Assembly (NCBI GenBank): GCA_027347805.1
Contig: DAIEQP010000333.1
Location: 1-8,363, forward strand
DNA from: Ignavibacteria bacterium
GTDB lineage: Bacteria > Bacteroidota > Ignavibacteria > Ignavibacteriales > Melioribacteraceae
Direction: 5' to 3'
DNA: 8,363 bases
This document shows, one piece after another, positions 1 through 7,636 of this stretch (its first letter is position 1; every line of letters starts with the position of its first letter). The position numbers and the translations under genes were made by a program. Below the pieces are notes generated by a model. That model saw only the letters and a list, made by a program, of their open reading frames with translations, had not been told where the DNA came from and did not search any database.

Positions 1-83
1 TCCTTCCTAACTTTTTCAAGAATTCTGATTGTATCTGTTACTCGTTTTACCACCCTGAAATTTGATGTGTGAACTAAAACTTT
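1..83 (-). pseudogene. bshA: bshA continuation downstream of the in-frame stop (cut by window edge)
   Basis: Reading on through TAA 84-86 in the same frame gives KVLVHTSNFRVVKR followed by VTDTIRILEKVRK up to the window edge. The SNFRxVKR stretch is a BshA family motif at the start of the C-terminal Rossmann domain, which holds the UDP-GlcNAc site. No frameshift is needed: a single base change (for example GAA to TAA) explains the break. The sequence therefore reads as one bshA gene with a nonsense mutation or a base-call error. The rest of the C-terminal domain lies outside the window. No ATG or obvious start lies in this stretch, so an independent gene is unlikely. Confidence 0.85.
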
Positions 84-677
84 TTATCCGTTTGGAGCAA
101 TATGATTTCTAAAGGCAGTGCTCTCTTGAGGCTTATATACTTCAGTATCAATAAAGTTGTAAATAACCTCAATATCTTTTTGAATGTTATAATTTGTAAG
201 AGTTTTTTCCTTTAAGAATCTCGATACTGCAGTTACTCCATCGCTTTCTTCTATACTGAATTTTACTAACGGCATAAATGAAGGCTCAAGTCCAACAAGA
301 GTAATATCGGTGCCATGAAGTGTAGTAATAAATTTTATATTTTTATTCACTTTACGAATTACCTGTTTTGCAAGATATGCACTTACAGCGTGGGGGATTG
401 CATAATGAACATGCATCAGGTCCAGGTTCTCGTATTCAATCACTTCTATCATTTTACTTGTTAGGGCTAATGTGTACAATGGATTATCAAACAAAGGATA
501 AGTACTCATCTCAACTTCATGGAAAAAAACATTTTCTACAAAGCGGTTTAACCTGCGGGGAATTTCGTAACTGACAAAATGAACTTCGTGACCAAGTTTT
601 GCTAATGCAAGTCCCAATTCCGTAGCAACAACGCCGCTACCACCATAGGTGGGGTAGCATGTAATTCCGATTTTCAT
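84..677 (-). CDS. bshA: BshA, N-acetyl-alpha-D-glucosaminyl L-malate synthase (N-terminal half, ends at an in-frame stop)
   Basis: This is a GT4-family glycosyltransferase. BshA joins the GlcNAc of UDP-GlcNAc to L-malate in the cytoplasm, the first step of bacillithiol synthesis. The 197 residues begin with the family signature MKIGITCYPTYGGSGVVATE, whose glycine-rich loop is at 12-15. Other family motifs follow: HVHYAIPHA (89-97), TTLHGTDIT (118-126), TAVSRFL (149-155) and IYNFID (172-177). BshA proteins are normally about 370-380 residues, so this covers only the N-terminal Rossmann domain. The reading frame stops at TAA (84-86), but BshA sequence continues in the same frame past it, so the stop is an internal nonsense codon and not a natural end. 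The start at 677 is the conserved family start; I see no clear Shine-Dalgarno site. The gene is divergent from the kinase gene at 766. The family assignment is very secure; whether the product is functional is doubtful. Confidence 0.93.
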   Translation of the reverse strand: MKIGITCYPTYGGSGVVATELGLALAKLGHEVHFVSYEIPRRLNRFVENVFFHEVEMSTYPLFDNPLYTLALTSKMIEVIEYENLDLMHVHYAIPHAVSAYLAKQVIRKVNKNIKFITTLHGTDITLVGLEPSFMPLVKFSIEESDGVTAVSRFLKEKTLTNYNIQKDIEVIYNFIDTEVYKPQESTAFRNHIAPNG

Positions 678-765
678 ATTAACTCGTAGTTGATGTTTTC
701 AAAATAAGTTTTATTTTACTCAACAATAATAAGCTTTACTTGAGTTCAATTCATATTATATTATT
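678..765. promoter_or_regulatory. Divergent promoter region between bshA and the PfkB kinase gene
   Basis: This 88-bp AT-rich gap separates two divergent genes and must hold the start signals of bshA and probably of the kinase operon. It contains a perfect 6-bp inverted repeat, ACTCAA (718-723) and TTGAGT (740-745), with a 16-bp spacer, which could be a regulator site or chance. On the minus strand TATTTTG (706-700) resembles the Bacteroidota -7 box TAnnTTTG but is one base short. No clear Shine-Dalgarno precedes either start codon. The individual elements are inference. Confidence 0.35.
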
Positions 766-1638
766 ATGAAATTTCTTTTAATAGGCCATTCAATAATAGA
801 TCATATTGAGAAATATGAAGAGAAAAACTTGAAGCCAGGCGGAATATATTATTCTGCTTTAGGAATGTCGGCATGCAGTAATAAAAAAGATACAATTCAT
901 TTGCTTACAGGCTACAATGATGTTGCCAAAAATATTTTTTCTCCCGTTTATACTCGTATGGATTTATCACTTTGCACTTTGCTGGAATCAATGCCTGAAG
1001 TAATTCTGAAGGTGTCAAACGCTGGTGAAAGAGAAGAAGTTTATAGGAATATTTCGCCGCAGTTGGATTTAAGCTCTCTCAAAAATTTTAATCTCCCAGA
1101 CGGAATCTTAATAAATATGATTACAGGATACGATATTACACCCAATAATCTAAAATGGATTCGTTCATTATATAATTGTCCAATTTACTTTGATGTGCAT
1201 ACTTTATCCCGTGGTTTAGATAATAAAATGAAAAGAAAATTCAGGCTGATACCGCAAATTAGTGAGTGGCTTTCCAATGTTGATATATTGCAGTGTAACG
1301 AAAGTGAATTAAAAACAATAACTGCAATAGAACCATTAGAAAAAGCAGCTGAATTTATTTTTTCATATGGCGTAAAGATTTTAATCATTACAAAAGCCGA
1401 AAAGGGCGTAGAAGCATTTTCATTAGAAAATAATTCTGTTAGTATATTTATAATTCCACCCGTCGAAATTGAAACAAAAAATAAAATCGGGTGCGGAGAT
1501 ATTTTTGGGGCGGTTTTCTTTTATAATTATATTTCAACGCAAAATGTTTTTCTATCTCTTAATAAGGCAAATAAAGCAGGTGCAATTGCGGCATCAATTG
1601 AAAATTTATCAGAACACTTTGATTTAGTACTGGAATGA
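766..1638 (+). CDS. PfkB/ribokinase-family carbohydrate kinase
   Basis: This is a cytoplasmic kinase of 290 residues, the usual length for the family, predicted to transfer a phosphate from ATP to a sugar or nucleoside. The C-terminal PfkB signature is visible as IGCGDIFGAVFF (241-252), with GCGD in place of the common GAGD; Asp245 is the expected catalytic base. The NESE motif (178-181), used in this family for Mg/phosphate handling, and the ATP-side strand ITKAEKGVEAF (208-218) are present. The N-terminal GG motif (GGIYYSA, 25-31) is diverged, and the substrate cannot be read from the sequence. The gene overlaps the RmlD-like gene by 4 bp (ATGA), which points to translational coupling and a shared sugar pathway. 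The start is the first ATG after the bshA divide, without a strong ribosome binding site. The family is secure; the substrate is unknown. Confidence 0.87.
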   Translation: MKFLLIGHSIIDHIEKYEEKNLKPGGIYYSALGMSACSNKKDTIHLLTGYNDVAKNIFSPVYTRMDLSLCTLLESMPEVILKVSNAGEREEVYRNISPQLDLSSLKNFNLPDGILINMITGYDITPNNLKWIRSLYNCPIYFDVHTLSRGLDNKMKRKFRLIPQISEWLSNVDILQCNESELKTITAIEPLEKAAEFIFSYGVKILIITKAEKGVEAFSLENNSVSIFIIPPVEIETKNKIGCGDIFGAVFFYNYISTQNVFLSLNKANKAGAIAASIENLSEHFDLVLE

Positions 1639-2555
1639 TTACTTCTGAAATTATAAAAACAAGAATTTTGATTATCGGTTCAAATGGAATGCTGGGCCAG
1701 CGGTTAGTTCAATATTTCTCTCAGCAAGAAAATATTGAATTGCTTTGTGCTTCAGTTGAAGAAAAATCTTTTATACCTGCTGTAGAATACAAATCGATAA
1801 ATATTGCTGTAAAGCAGGAAGTTAAAGAATTGGTCCTAGGATTTTTCCCTGATTTCGTTATAAATACAGCGGCTTATACAAATGTAGATAAAGCCGAATC
1901 CGAGAAAGAACTTGCCTGGAAAATAAATGTAATTGGTGTTGAAAATATTGCCTTATATTGCTGGACAATAGATGCTCACCTCATTCATATTTCTTCAGAT
2001 TATATATTTGACGGGAAAACTGGACCTTATTCTGAAAACGATAAACCAAACCCGATTGGGTATTACGGAAGATCGAAACTAGCTGCTGAGAATTCCTTGC
2101 GTTCAAGCGGTGTTCGTTATACAATTATTAGGACAAATGTTTTATATGGTCCTTCAAAGTATGGCCGGCCAGATTTTGTGAAGTGGGTTGTTACTTCACT
2201 GCAGAATAAGCAGGAAATAAGAATTGTAACCGACCAAATAAATAATCCCACTTATATTGATGACCTTGTCTTAGGAATTAATAATATTATAAAGTATAAA
2301 AAAGAGGGGATATACAATCTTGCCGGTAAAGAATTAATTAACCGTTATGATTTTACAATTCGAATTGCAAAGTATTTTAATCTGGATGAAAAACTAATTA
2401 AACCAATTTTAACAAAAGAATTAAATCAGCCGGCTCCTCGTCCTCTTAACTCAGGTCTGATAAATCTAAAAGCAGAAACCGAACTTGATTATAAACCTTT
2501 AGCTATTGTCAATACATTTAAATTAATAAATGATGAGTTATCAATCTCAAGTTAA
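1635..2555 (+). CDS. RmlD-like sugar-nucleotide reductase (extended SDR family; dTDP-4-dehydrorhamnose reductase-like)
   Basis: This 306-residue protein has the length and layout of RmlD (RfbD), which reduces dTDP-4-dehydro-L-rhamnose with NAD(P)H to make dTDP-L-rhamnose. It shows the Rossmann loop GSNGMLG (15-21), NTAAYTNVDKAE (77-88), HISSDYIFDG (118-127) with the catalytic Ser, and the catalytic YxxxK pair Tyr144/Lys148 within YYGRSK. The substrate-side motif PRPLNSGL (268-275) resembles the RPxxSxL element of RmlD proteins. The start ATG lies inside the stop region of the kinase gene (4-bp overlap), so the two are almost certainly co-transcribed and coupled. No rmlA, rmlB or rmlC lies nearby, so the substrate may be another nucleotide- or phospho-sugar. 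Membership of the RmlD-type SDR family is secure; the exact reaction is inferred. Confidence 0.85.
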   Translation: MITSEIIKTRILIIGSNGMLGQRLVQYFSQQENIELLCASVEEKSFIPAVEYKSINIAVKQEVKELVLGFFPDFVINTAAYTNVDKAESEKELAWKINVIGVENIALYCWTIDAHLIHISSDYIFDGKTGPYSENDKPNPIGYYGRSKLAAENSLRSSGVRYTIIRTNVLYGPSKYGRPDFVKWVVTSLQNKQEIRIVTDQINNPTYIDDLVLGINNIIKYKKEGIYNLAGKELINRYDFTIRIAKYFNLDEKLIKPILTKELNQPAPRPLNSGLINLKAETELDYKPLAIVNTFKLINDELSISS

Positions 2556-2617
2556 TTGTATATTAAGTTCATCATATTATTTATTGTTTATTTTCATTAT
2601 TCTTCAGCGGTAAAATC

Positions 2618-2623
2618 AGGGGG
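2618..2623 (+). promoter_or_regulatory. Ribosome binding site deciding the start of the DUF3160 gene
   Basis: AGGGGG ends 4 bases before ATG 2628. It supports that ATG over the in-frame TTG at 2556, which directly follows the TAA stop of the preceding gene and has no Shine-Dalgarno of its own apart from the coding sequence upstream. The peptide starting at 2628 also begins with a standard signal peptide, as expected for an exported protein. Confidence 0.5.
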
Positions 2624-2627
2624 CTCC

Positions 2628-5183
2628 ATGAGAGCAATCAGAGTTTTCTTCCTTGTGATTAGTTGCGCTATTCAGGTTTTCCCCCAATACGCAAACTTTA
2701 ATTTAAACAGCTACAAAAATTATTTGACTGCTCATTCCGATATGAGCACTCAACAGCTGCTAAATCTTTTTGACGCCGGGAAATTCAAATCGAAAATCAG
2801 CAGCAAAGTCGATGATGCAAAGTTTCTCGATTCAATTTTTATTAAATATAAAATCACAGATGATGAAAAAGGTTTATTGTACAGAAATGGATTTGTTGTG
2901 ACTGAACGTATTAAAAATTATGATATGGTGGCTTCATTCGGTGATGTGTGGCGAAAAGATTTACCTGTATTCATTTCAACTGATGCAATCCTGAATGCCT
3001 TCCATCTTTCATATGATTACATACTGAAAGAAACAGAAGTGAAATATTTAATACCAAAACTGAAGGAAATACTTGTTAATCTTACATCAAATTTGAACTT
3101 GCTTGAAGAGAAATATAAAGCTGATCCTGCAATTTTGGTTTCCCTCAGGGACCTTGACTTATATTTAACCGTCCCAAGATATTTGCTGGGAAATACCGTT
3201 CAGCCTGCATTTCCTGAAAACAAAGAGCTACTTAATCACATACTAAAAAATATATCTGCTCTTACTTTAGTTGAAGAACCATTGTTCAGCTCATTAAATA
3301 GAAAAATTGATTATAGCCAGTTTAAACCTAGAGGGCATTATACAGATAGTAATTATCCTCAACTTGCAAATTATTTTAAAGCTATGATCTGGTTTGGCAG
3401 AATAGAATTATATCTTAAATATCCTGTCGAAGATGGATCTTTGCCAAATAATCTAGAAGATGAAAGAAGGCAAATCTTAATTTCTTCGCTTCTGAGTGAG
3501 TTAATTAAAATTTCTCAGCAGCTGGGTGGGTATGAAGAATTTGAAAAAATCATTTCTTCATTTGTAGGAGAACAGGATAATGTTACGCTTAATCAGCTAA
3601 ACGAATTACTCTCATCTGTTAATGTGCAAAGCTCAAGATTCTTCTTAAGCGATACTAATCTTAAAATGTTCCAGGATTCACTTTCTGCAAAACCTTATGC
3701 TGATCAAAAAATACTATCACAAGTTCTAAAAAGTGATCCTTCTAAACCAGAACAGATAAAACCCGCTTCTGCATTTCTGTTATTTGGTCAAAGATTTGTT
3801 GTAGATTCTTACATAACAAGTAATGTTGTTTATGATAGAATACTTTATAACAACCGCAAGATTGCAAGAATGCTTCCTTCTGGACTGGATATTATATTTG
3901 CTCTTGGAAATTCTTCTGCAGCGCAATTATTAAAAAGTGATCTTGATAAATATAATTATTCCACCAATCTCTCTTCTCTCCGATACCTTATTAATTCGTA
4001 CGGTAAAGATTTTTGGAACTTATCAATTTATAATTCCTGGTTAAATGGAATCAGATCACTGAATCCTCAAATGGATAGGGCAAAATTACCTGAGTTTATG
4101 CAGACCGCAGCTTACTGGCAGCAAAAGATTAATACACAACTTGCATCATGGACTCAATTACGTCATGATAATCTTTTATATGCAAAACAATCTTATTCGG
4201 GTGTGATTACCTGTTCAAATCCTTTCGGATATGTTGAGCCGATTCCTGAATTCTATTCGGCAATAAAAGATCTTGTTCGTAATGCACAAACAAAATTTTC
4301 AGGACTATCAATCGACATGACAGTTCAAAAAAATTTCTTTAATGGTTTTTATAATACCATAGATACTCTTGAATCCATTGCAAAAAAAGAATTAGCCGCA
4401 ATGACTTTAACGGAATCAGAAAAAAACTTTTTATGTTCTGTATATTCTGATAAATCCGTTGGCTGCGGTGAAAAAATAATATACGGATGGTATGGAACAA
4501 GATTAATTTATGATGGTTATAAAACTTCAAAAAGTTTGGATGGGAATTTGATTGTTGTTGATGTTCACACATCTCCTTCTGATGAAAACGGTGCAATGGT
4601 TGGATGGGTGAAGCATTCTGGAACGGGAAATATGGATATGTGTTTAGTAGTTGCAAATTTAACTGGTTTAGGAAATGTGGCTTTTATTGGTCCGGTTTTG
4701 AGTTATCATGAATATATAACTTCAAATTTTTTACGCCTGACTGATGAGGAATGGAGAAGCAAATACCTGAGTATATCAGCAAGACCTGATTGGACTAATA
4801 TATATCTTGCAGATGCAGAAGGTAAAGCACGTAGCCAAGGAAGTACACTTATAACTGATGTGAAGCAAAATTCTGTTTCTGAAATAATTCCGTCTGAATA
4901 CAAAATTACAGCTTCAAATTATCCTAATCCTTTCAATCCGGAAACTTTAATTCAATTTGATATTCCTCCTAAATATTCTGGGGAGTTGATAAAGTTGAAC
5001 ATTTATGATGTGCAGGGTAAGCAAATTAGAAGCTTGGTTAATGAAAAACTTCAATCGGGAAATTATATTATCAAGTGGGAAGGGAGGAATGATTTTGGAA
5101 ATCAAGTATCAAGCGGAGTATACTTTTATCAAATTAGTGTAAACGGCCAAAGTGTAGCAGGAAAAATGAATTTAATAAAATGA
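2628..5183 (+). CDS. Secreted DUF3160 protein with C-terminal T9SS sorting domain
   Basis: This 851-residue protein is predicted to cross the inner membrane by Sec and the outer membrane by the type IX secretion system. From ATG 2628 it begins with a signal peptide (MRAIRVFFLVISCAIQVFPQ, cleavage probably near residue 20). The body, roughly 40-740, matches DUF3160, a family of unknown function: DLPVFISTDAILNAFHLSYD (about 111-130), and near the end VVDVHTSP, GPVLSYHEY (about 687-695) and RLTDEEWR (about 703-710). From about residue 758 to the end there is a T9SS type A sorting domain with SNYPNPFNPETLIQFDIP, LNIYDVQGKQI, SGNYIIKWEGRND, GVYFYQI and a final KMNLIK. Such domains normally direct export and surface attachment or release. 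The gene follows the RmlD-like gene by 72 bp on the same strand and is probably in its operon. An upstream TTG start (2556) would add 24 residues and is less likely. Domain calls are secure; function is unknown. Confidence 0.88.
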   Translation: MRAIRVFFLVISCAIQVFPQYANFNLNSYKNYLTAHSDMSTQQLLNLFDAGKFKSKISSKVDDAKFLDSIFIKYKITDDEKGLLYRNGFVVTERIKNYDMVASFGDVWRKDLPVFISTDAILNAFHLSYDYILKETEVKYLIPKLKEILVNLTSNLNLLEEKYKADPAILVSLRDLDLYLTVPRYLLGNTVQPAFPENKELLNHILKNISALTLVEEPLFSSLNRKIDYSQFKPRGHYTDSNYPQLANYFKAMIWFGRIELYLKYPVEDGSLPNNLEDERRQILISSLLSELIKISQQLGGYEEFEKIISSFVGEQDNVTLNQLNELLSSVNVQSSRFFLSDTNLKMFQDSLSAKPYADQKILSQVLKSDPSKPEQIKPASAFLLFGQRFVVDSYITSNVVYDRILYNNRKIARMLPSGLDIIFALGNSSAAQLLKSDLDKYNYSTNLSSLRYLINSYGKDFWNLSIYNSWLNGIRSLNPQMDRAKLPEFMQTAAYWQQKINTQLASWTQLRHDNLLYAKQSYSGVITCSNPFGYVEPIPEFYSAIKDLVRNAQTKFSGLSIDMTVQKNFFNGFYNTIDTLESIAKKELAAMTLTESEKNFLCSVYSDKSVGCGEKIIYGWYGTRLIYDGYKTSKSLDGNLIVVDVHTSPSDENGAMVGWVKHSGTGNMDMCLVVANLTGLGNVAFIGPVLSYHEYITSNFLRLTDEEWRSKYLSISARPDWTNIYLADAEGKARSQGSTLITDVKQNSVSEIIPSEYKITASNYPNPFNPETLIQFDIPPKYSGELIKLNIYDVQGKQIRSLVNEKLQSGNYIIKWEGRNDFGNQVSSGVYFYQISVNGQSVAGKMNLIK

Positions 5184-5354
5184 TTCGGGTAAGTTTTTAA
5201 GTTTGTTTTCAAAACTAAAAATGCAAATTACATCTGCCCTTATTTAAGAAAAGATAAACGCGTAAATGAGATTGATGTGCTAAATGTTGATGTATCATGA
5301 TTTATTATTTACTTTAATCATAATGATAATTATTAAATATAATTTGAGTGAAAA
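5184..5354. other. Intergenic gap between the DUF3160 gene and the 236-residue gene
   Basis: This 171-bp AT-rich stretch holds no gene I can support. A weak, imperfect AT-only hairpin lies at about 5193-5221, and an inverted repeat AATTAT/ATAATT overlaps a TATAAT-like box close to the start at 5355. Neither is strong enough to call as a terminator or promoter. Confidence 0.5.
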
Positions 5355-6065
5355 ATGTCTTCAGAAAAATTTGACCTTTTTTTAATATTACTTAGACTGA
5401 AGTCTTACTTGATTAGTTTGATGGATGATACTGTATCAAATTACCAGGGATTTGAATACACACATGAATATTTGGATAGGAAATTTCCTGAGAGAAAAGA
5501 AGAAATTCTGGATTTACTTATTTCGAATAAAATTGAGTCGGATGCGCAAATTGCATTTGATGAGAAAATCCATCACAAATTCAAAGAGATTATCCAGGAT
5601 AAAGAAAACCAAGTTGATCTTGGCAAAATTCTTGAAAAAAATAAAATTGTTTCACTTGATAATTCAATTAGAGAAAGCAGGATAGAATCATTCAGATCTC
5701 AAAGAGATGGATTATTGAAAGAGATAATTACAATTTTGTTTCAAATGGCTAATGCGTGGACACAAAGAACAGAGCTTGAAAATAAAATTCAAGATTATTC
5801 ACTTTTAAGTGAAGAAGAAGTATTACGCCCGGAAGAAAAACAAAAACTTGATGAACTGGATGAAAACACTTCATTTTCCTACAACTCAATTTCGGAGTTG
5901 ACACAGCACTATTTATATCAGCTTATAGAATATTATTTTAGGTATGGTGGCGATCTGCCCCTATTAGAATTTATTGATAGTCTTGATGCTTTCAAAAAGA
6001 CAGTTTACAAAAAATACTTTAATCTAATTAGAAATAGCGGGCTGGATCCTAATTTGCTTAAATAA
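5355..6065 (+). CDS. Hypothetical charged helical protein, 236 residues
   Basis: I do not recognise this protein. It has no signal peptide and no convincing membrane segment, so it is probably cytoplasmic. It is rich in Lys, Glu, Asp, Ile and Leu and looks almost wholly alpha-helical. A highly charged middle part (about 85-175, including LLSEEEVLRPEEKQKLDELDE) could form a coiled coil, and the C-terminal part is richer in aromatic residues (HYLYQLIEYYFRYGG). The normal length of the open frame, the ATG start and the strong terminator just after its stop support a real gene. It sits 171 bp after the DUF3160 gene, so it may have its own promoter: a TATAAT-like box lies at 5338-5343, but no good -35 element is visible. 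No Shine-Dalgarno is evident. Confidence 0.75.
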   Translation: MSSEKFDLFLILLRLKSYLISLMDDTVSNYQGFEYTHEYLDRKFPERKEEILDLLISNKIESDAQIAFDEKIHHKFKEIIQDKENQVDLGKILEKNKIVSLDNSIRESRIESFRSQRDGLLKEIITILFQMANAWTQRTELENKIQDYSLLSEEEVLRPEEKQKLDELDENTSFSYNSISELTQHYLYQLIEYYFRYGGDLPLLEFIDSLDAFKKTVYKKYFNLIRNSGLDPNLLK

Positions 6066-6083
6066 ATATTTATTAAATATTTT

Positions 6084-6122
6084 AAAACAAAAAACCCCGT
6101 TTAACCGGGGTTCTTTGTTTTT
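6084..6122. terminator. Bidirectional rho-independent terminator between convergent genes
   Basis: A perfect 7-bp stem AACCCCG/CGGGGTT (6093-6099 and 6106-6112) closes a 6-base loop. After one A/C mismatch the stem continues with AACAAA/TTTGTT (6086-6091 and 6114-6119). An A-rich run lies on the left and a T-rich run on the right, so the structure can terminate both the plus-strand gene ending at 6065 and the minus-strand gene ending at 6136. Confidence 0.92.
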
Positions 6123-6135
6123 ATTCAATAACTCA

Positions 6136-7632
6136 TTAATTAGCTTTTTCCATTACCTTAGCCTTAATTTCAGTCCTTCTATTTAATGCTCTTCCTTTTG
6201 CAGTCTTATTATCAGAAATTGGTTTACTTTCTCCGAAGAATTCGACAGAAATTTTATCTGCACTTAATCCTTTTTTAACAAGATATTCTTTAACAATATT
6301 AGCTCTCTTTTCAGAAAGTTTCATGTTGTAATTATCACTGCCAATTGCATCAGCATGTCCTGCAACTGTAATCTTTGGATCAGTTAACTGGCTAAGAGTT
6401 GTGTAGGTGCTATCTAAGCTCTTCTTTTCTTTTTTGGTGAACTTATGCAAGTTAAATCCGAAGTGAACATTTTTATAATTATATTCTTTTTCAACAAATG
6501 CTGGTGGAACATCATCACTAGCGTCAAGTGGATTTGTTCCTCTGTTTACTTCAATACCGTCTCCAATTGTTCCGCCATCTGTATCAACTTTCAATGGATC
6601 GGTTTTGTATTTCAAAACTTCATCGCCGTCTTTCAATCCATCGCCATCTGTATCTGTTTTTAATGGATCAGTTTTATATTTTATTACTTCATCACCGTCT
6701 TTCAATCCATCACCATCTGTGTCTGTATTTAAAGGATCAGTCTTAAATTTCAGAACTTCTTCAGAATCTGTTAAACCATCACCATCTGTATCGGCTTTAA
6801 GAGGATTAGTTTTGAATTTTAAAAGTTCTTCGCCATCATTCAAACCATCAGCGTCTGTATCAGCTTTGCGAGGATCGGTTGTATATTGTTTTACTTCAAT
6901 TCCGTCATTTAATCCGTCACCATCTGTATCAGCATTATTTGGATCTGTGCCAAGGGAGAGTTCTTCGCCTCTGTTCAATCCATCATGATCCTTGTCAGTA
7001 TTCAGACTTTCATTTGATAGTGATAATCCAACACCAATATTAACATAACCGTCATTTGTTCCTTTGATGCTGTAATAATTCAAATTATCTGTAAATGTGA
7101 ATGCATAGCCGGCACTGACATCAAGTGCAACTTCATCCGATAATTTTATTTCAGTTCCAATTCCGAATGGAATTGAACCAGTGATACCGCTTTCACTTAC
7201 TGACAGTACTGATGCAGCCAATGGCTTTTCTGTAACATTGTAGCTGAGTAATCCTAACCCGGCATATAAATATGGATTCCAATTTTCTAATTCCCATGGT
7301 GTATATAATAATCTTGCATCAATCGGAATTATTGTTGATGAGTATTTGGACCCTGGTTTGTAGTAAGTACCTCCGTCGCCACTGTATTTCCCTATGCCTA
7401 ATCCAAACTCAGTCTGGAAATTTTTTGATAACTCATAACGGAAAAATCCTCTTACCAAAAAAGATGAAAGTGATAATCCATTATCATCTTCAAATTCTGT
7501 TGTAGGCATTAAGCCATTAATCTGAAGACCACCTTTATAGCCAAAATCTTTCAAAGTAGACTGGCCAAAAGTGCTCATAGATGCAATCAGTGCAATGAAG
7601 AAGAGTAAATACAACTTGTTAATCTGTTTCAT
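6136..7632 (-). CDS. OmpA-family outer-membrane protein with TSP3 calcium-binding repeats
   Basis: This 498-residue envelope protein has three parts. A signal peptide (about 1-23, ending SMSTFGQ) leads into a beta-barrel-like domain (about 26-208) rich in alternating strands such as YLYAGLGLLSYNV and ending in NIGVGLSLS. Next come seven thrombospondin type 3 repeats (about 211-371) of about 23 residues each, built on DTDGDGLxDGxE plus a TDPLK-type turn, expected to bind calcium and form a stiff linker. The C-terminal OmpA domain (about 385-493) contains GHADAIGSDNYNMKLSEKRA and GRALNRRTEIKA; Asp428 and Arg443 have the 15-residue spacing of the peptidoglycan-binding Asp/Arg pair of OmpA. The protein probably links the outer membrane to the cell wall. 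The start is supported by AGGAGA 5 bases before the ATG. It converges with the gene ending at 6065 and lies 61 bp downstream of the small membrane-protein gene. The exact role is unknown. Confidence 0.92.
   Translation of the reverse strand: MKQINKLYLLFFIALIASMSTFGQSTLKDFGYKGGLQINGLMPTTEFEDDNGLSLSSFLVRGFFRYELSKNFQTEFGLGIGKYSGDGGTYYKPGSKYSSTIIPIDARLLYTPWELENWNPYLYAGLGLLSYNVTEKPLAASVLSVSESGITGSIPFGIGTEIKLSDEVALDVSAGYAFTFTDNLNYYSIKGTNDGYVNIGVGLSLSNESLNTDKDHDGLNRGEELSLGTDPNNADTDGDGLNDGIEVKQYTTDPRKADTDADGLNDGEELLKFKTNPLKADTDGDGLTDSEEVLKFKTDPLNTDTDGDGLKDGDEVIKYKTDPLKTDTDGDGLKDGDEVLKYKTDPLKVDTDGGTIGDGIEVNRGTNPLDASDDVPPAFVEKEYNYKNVHFGFNLHKFTKKEKKSLDSTYTTLSQLTDPKITVAGHADAIGSDNYNMKLSEKRANIVKEYLVKKGLSADKISVEFFGESKPISDNKTAKGRALNRRTEIKAKVMEKAN
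6520..7002 (-). repeat. TSP3 coding repeat array, about 69-bp period, seven units
   Basis: Seven tandem in-frame units of about 23 codons encode the TSP3 calcium-binding repeats of the OmpA-family protein. Units 5 and 6 are nearly identical in protein sequence (DTDGDGLKDGDEV followed by IKYKTDPLKT or LKYKTDPLKV). The outer units are more diverged: unit 1 reads NTDKDHDGLNRGEE, and unit 7 is a degenerate cap, DTDGGTIGDGIEV followed by NRGTNPLDAS. The array can gain or lose units by slippage and is a place where short-read assembly can collapse copies. Confidence 0.88.
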
Positions 7633-7636
7633 GTTT

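Noticed and set aside
4339..4903. Two minus-strand open frames (105 and 65 codons) inside the DUF3160 gene
   Set aside because: They lie opposite well-conserved DUF3160 motifs and have His/Gln-rich or random composition with no recognisable domain.
5193..5221. Possible terminator after the DUF3160 gene
   Set aside because: The imperfect stem (AGTTTG against CAAAACT) has a bulge and almost no G-C pairs, so it is too weak to call.
5425..5685. 86-codon plus-strand frame inside the 236-residue gene
   Set aside because: It is the +1 shadow of an AT-rich gene, with Lys/Ile/Leu-only character and no ribosome binding site.
6445..6988. Several plus-strand open frames rich in SPSFNPSPSVS-type repeats
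   Set aside because: They are antisense shadows of the TSP3 repeat array; the repeating pattern comes from the DTDGDG codons on the other strand.
6520..7002. Regular repeats that might suggest a CRISPR array or satellite
   Set aside because: The units are directly adjacent, about 69 bp, in frame and encode TSP3 motifs; there are no unique spacers.
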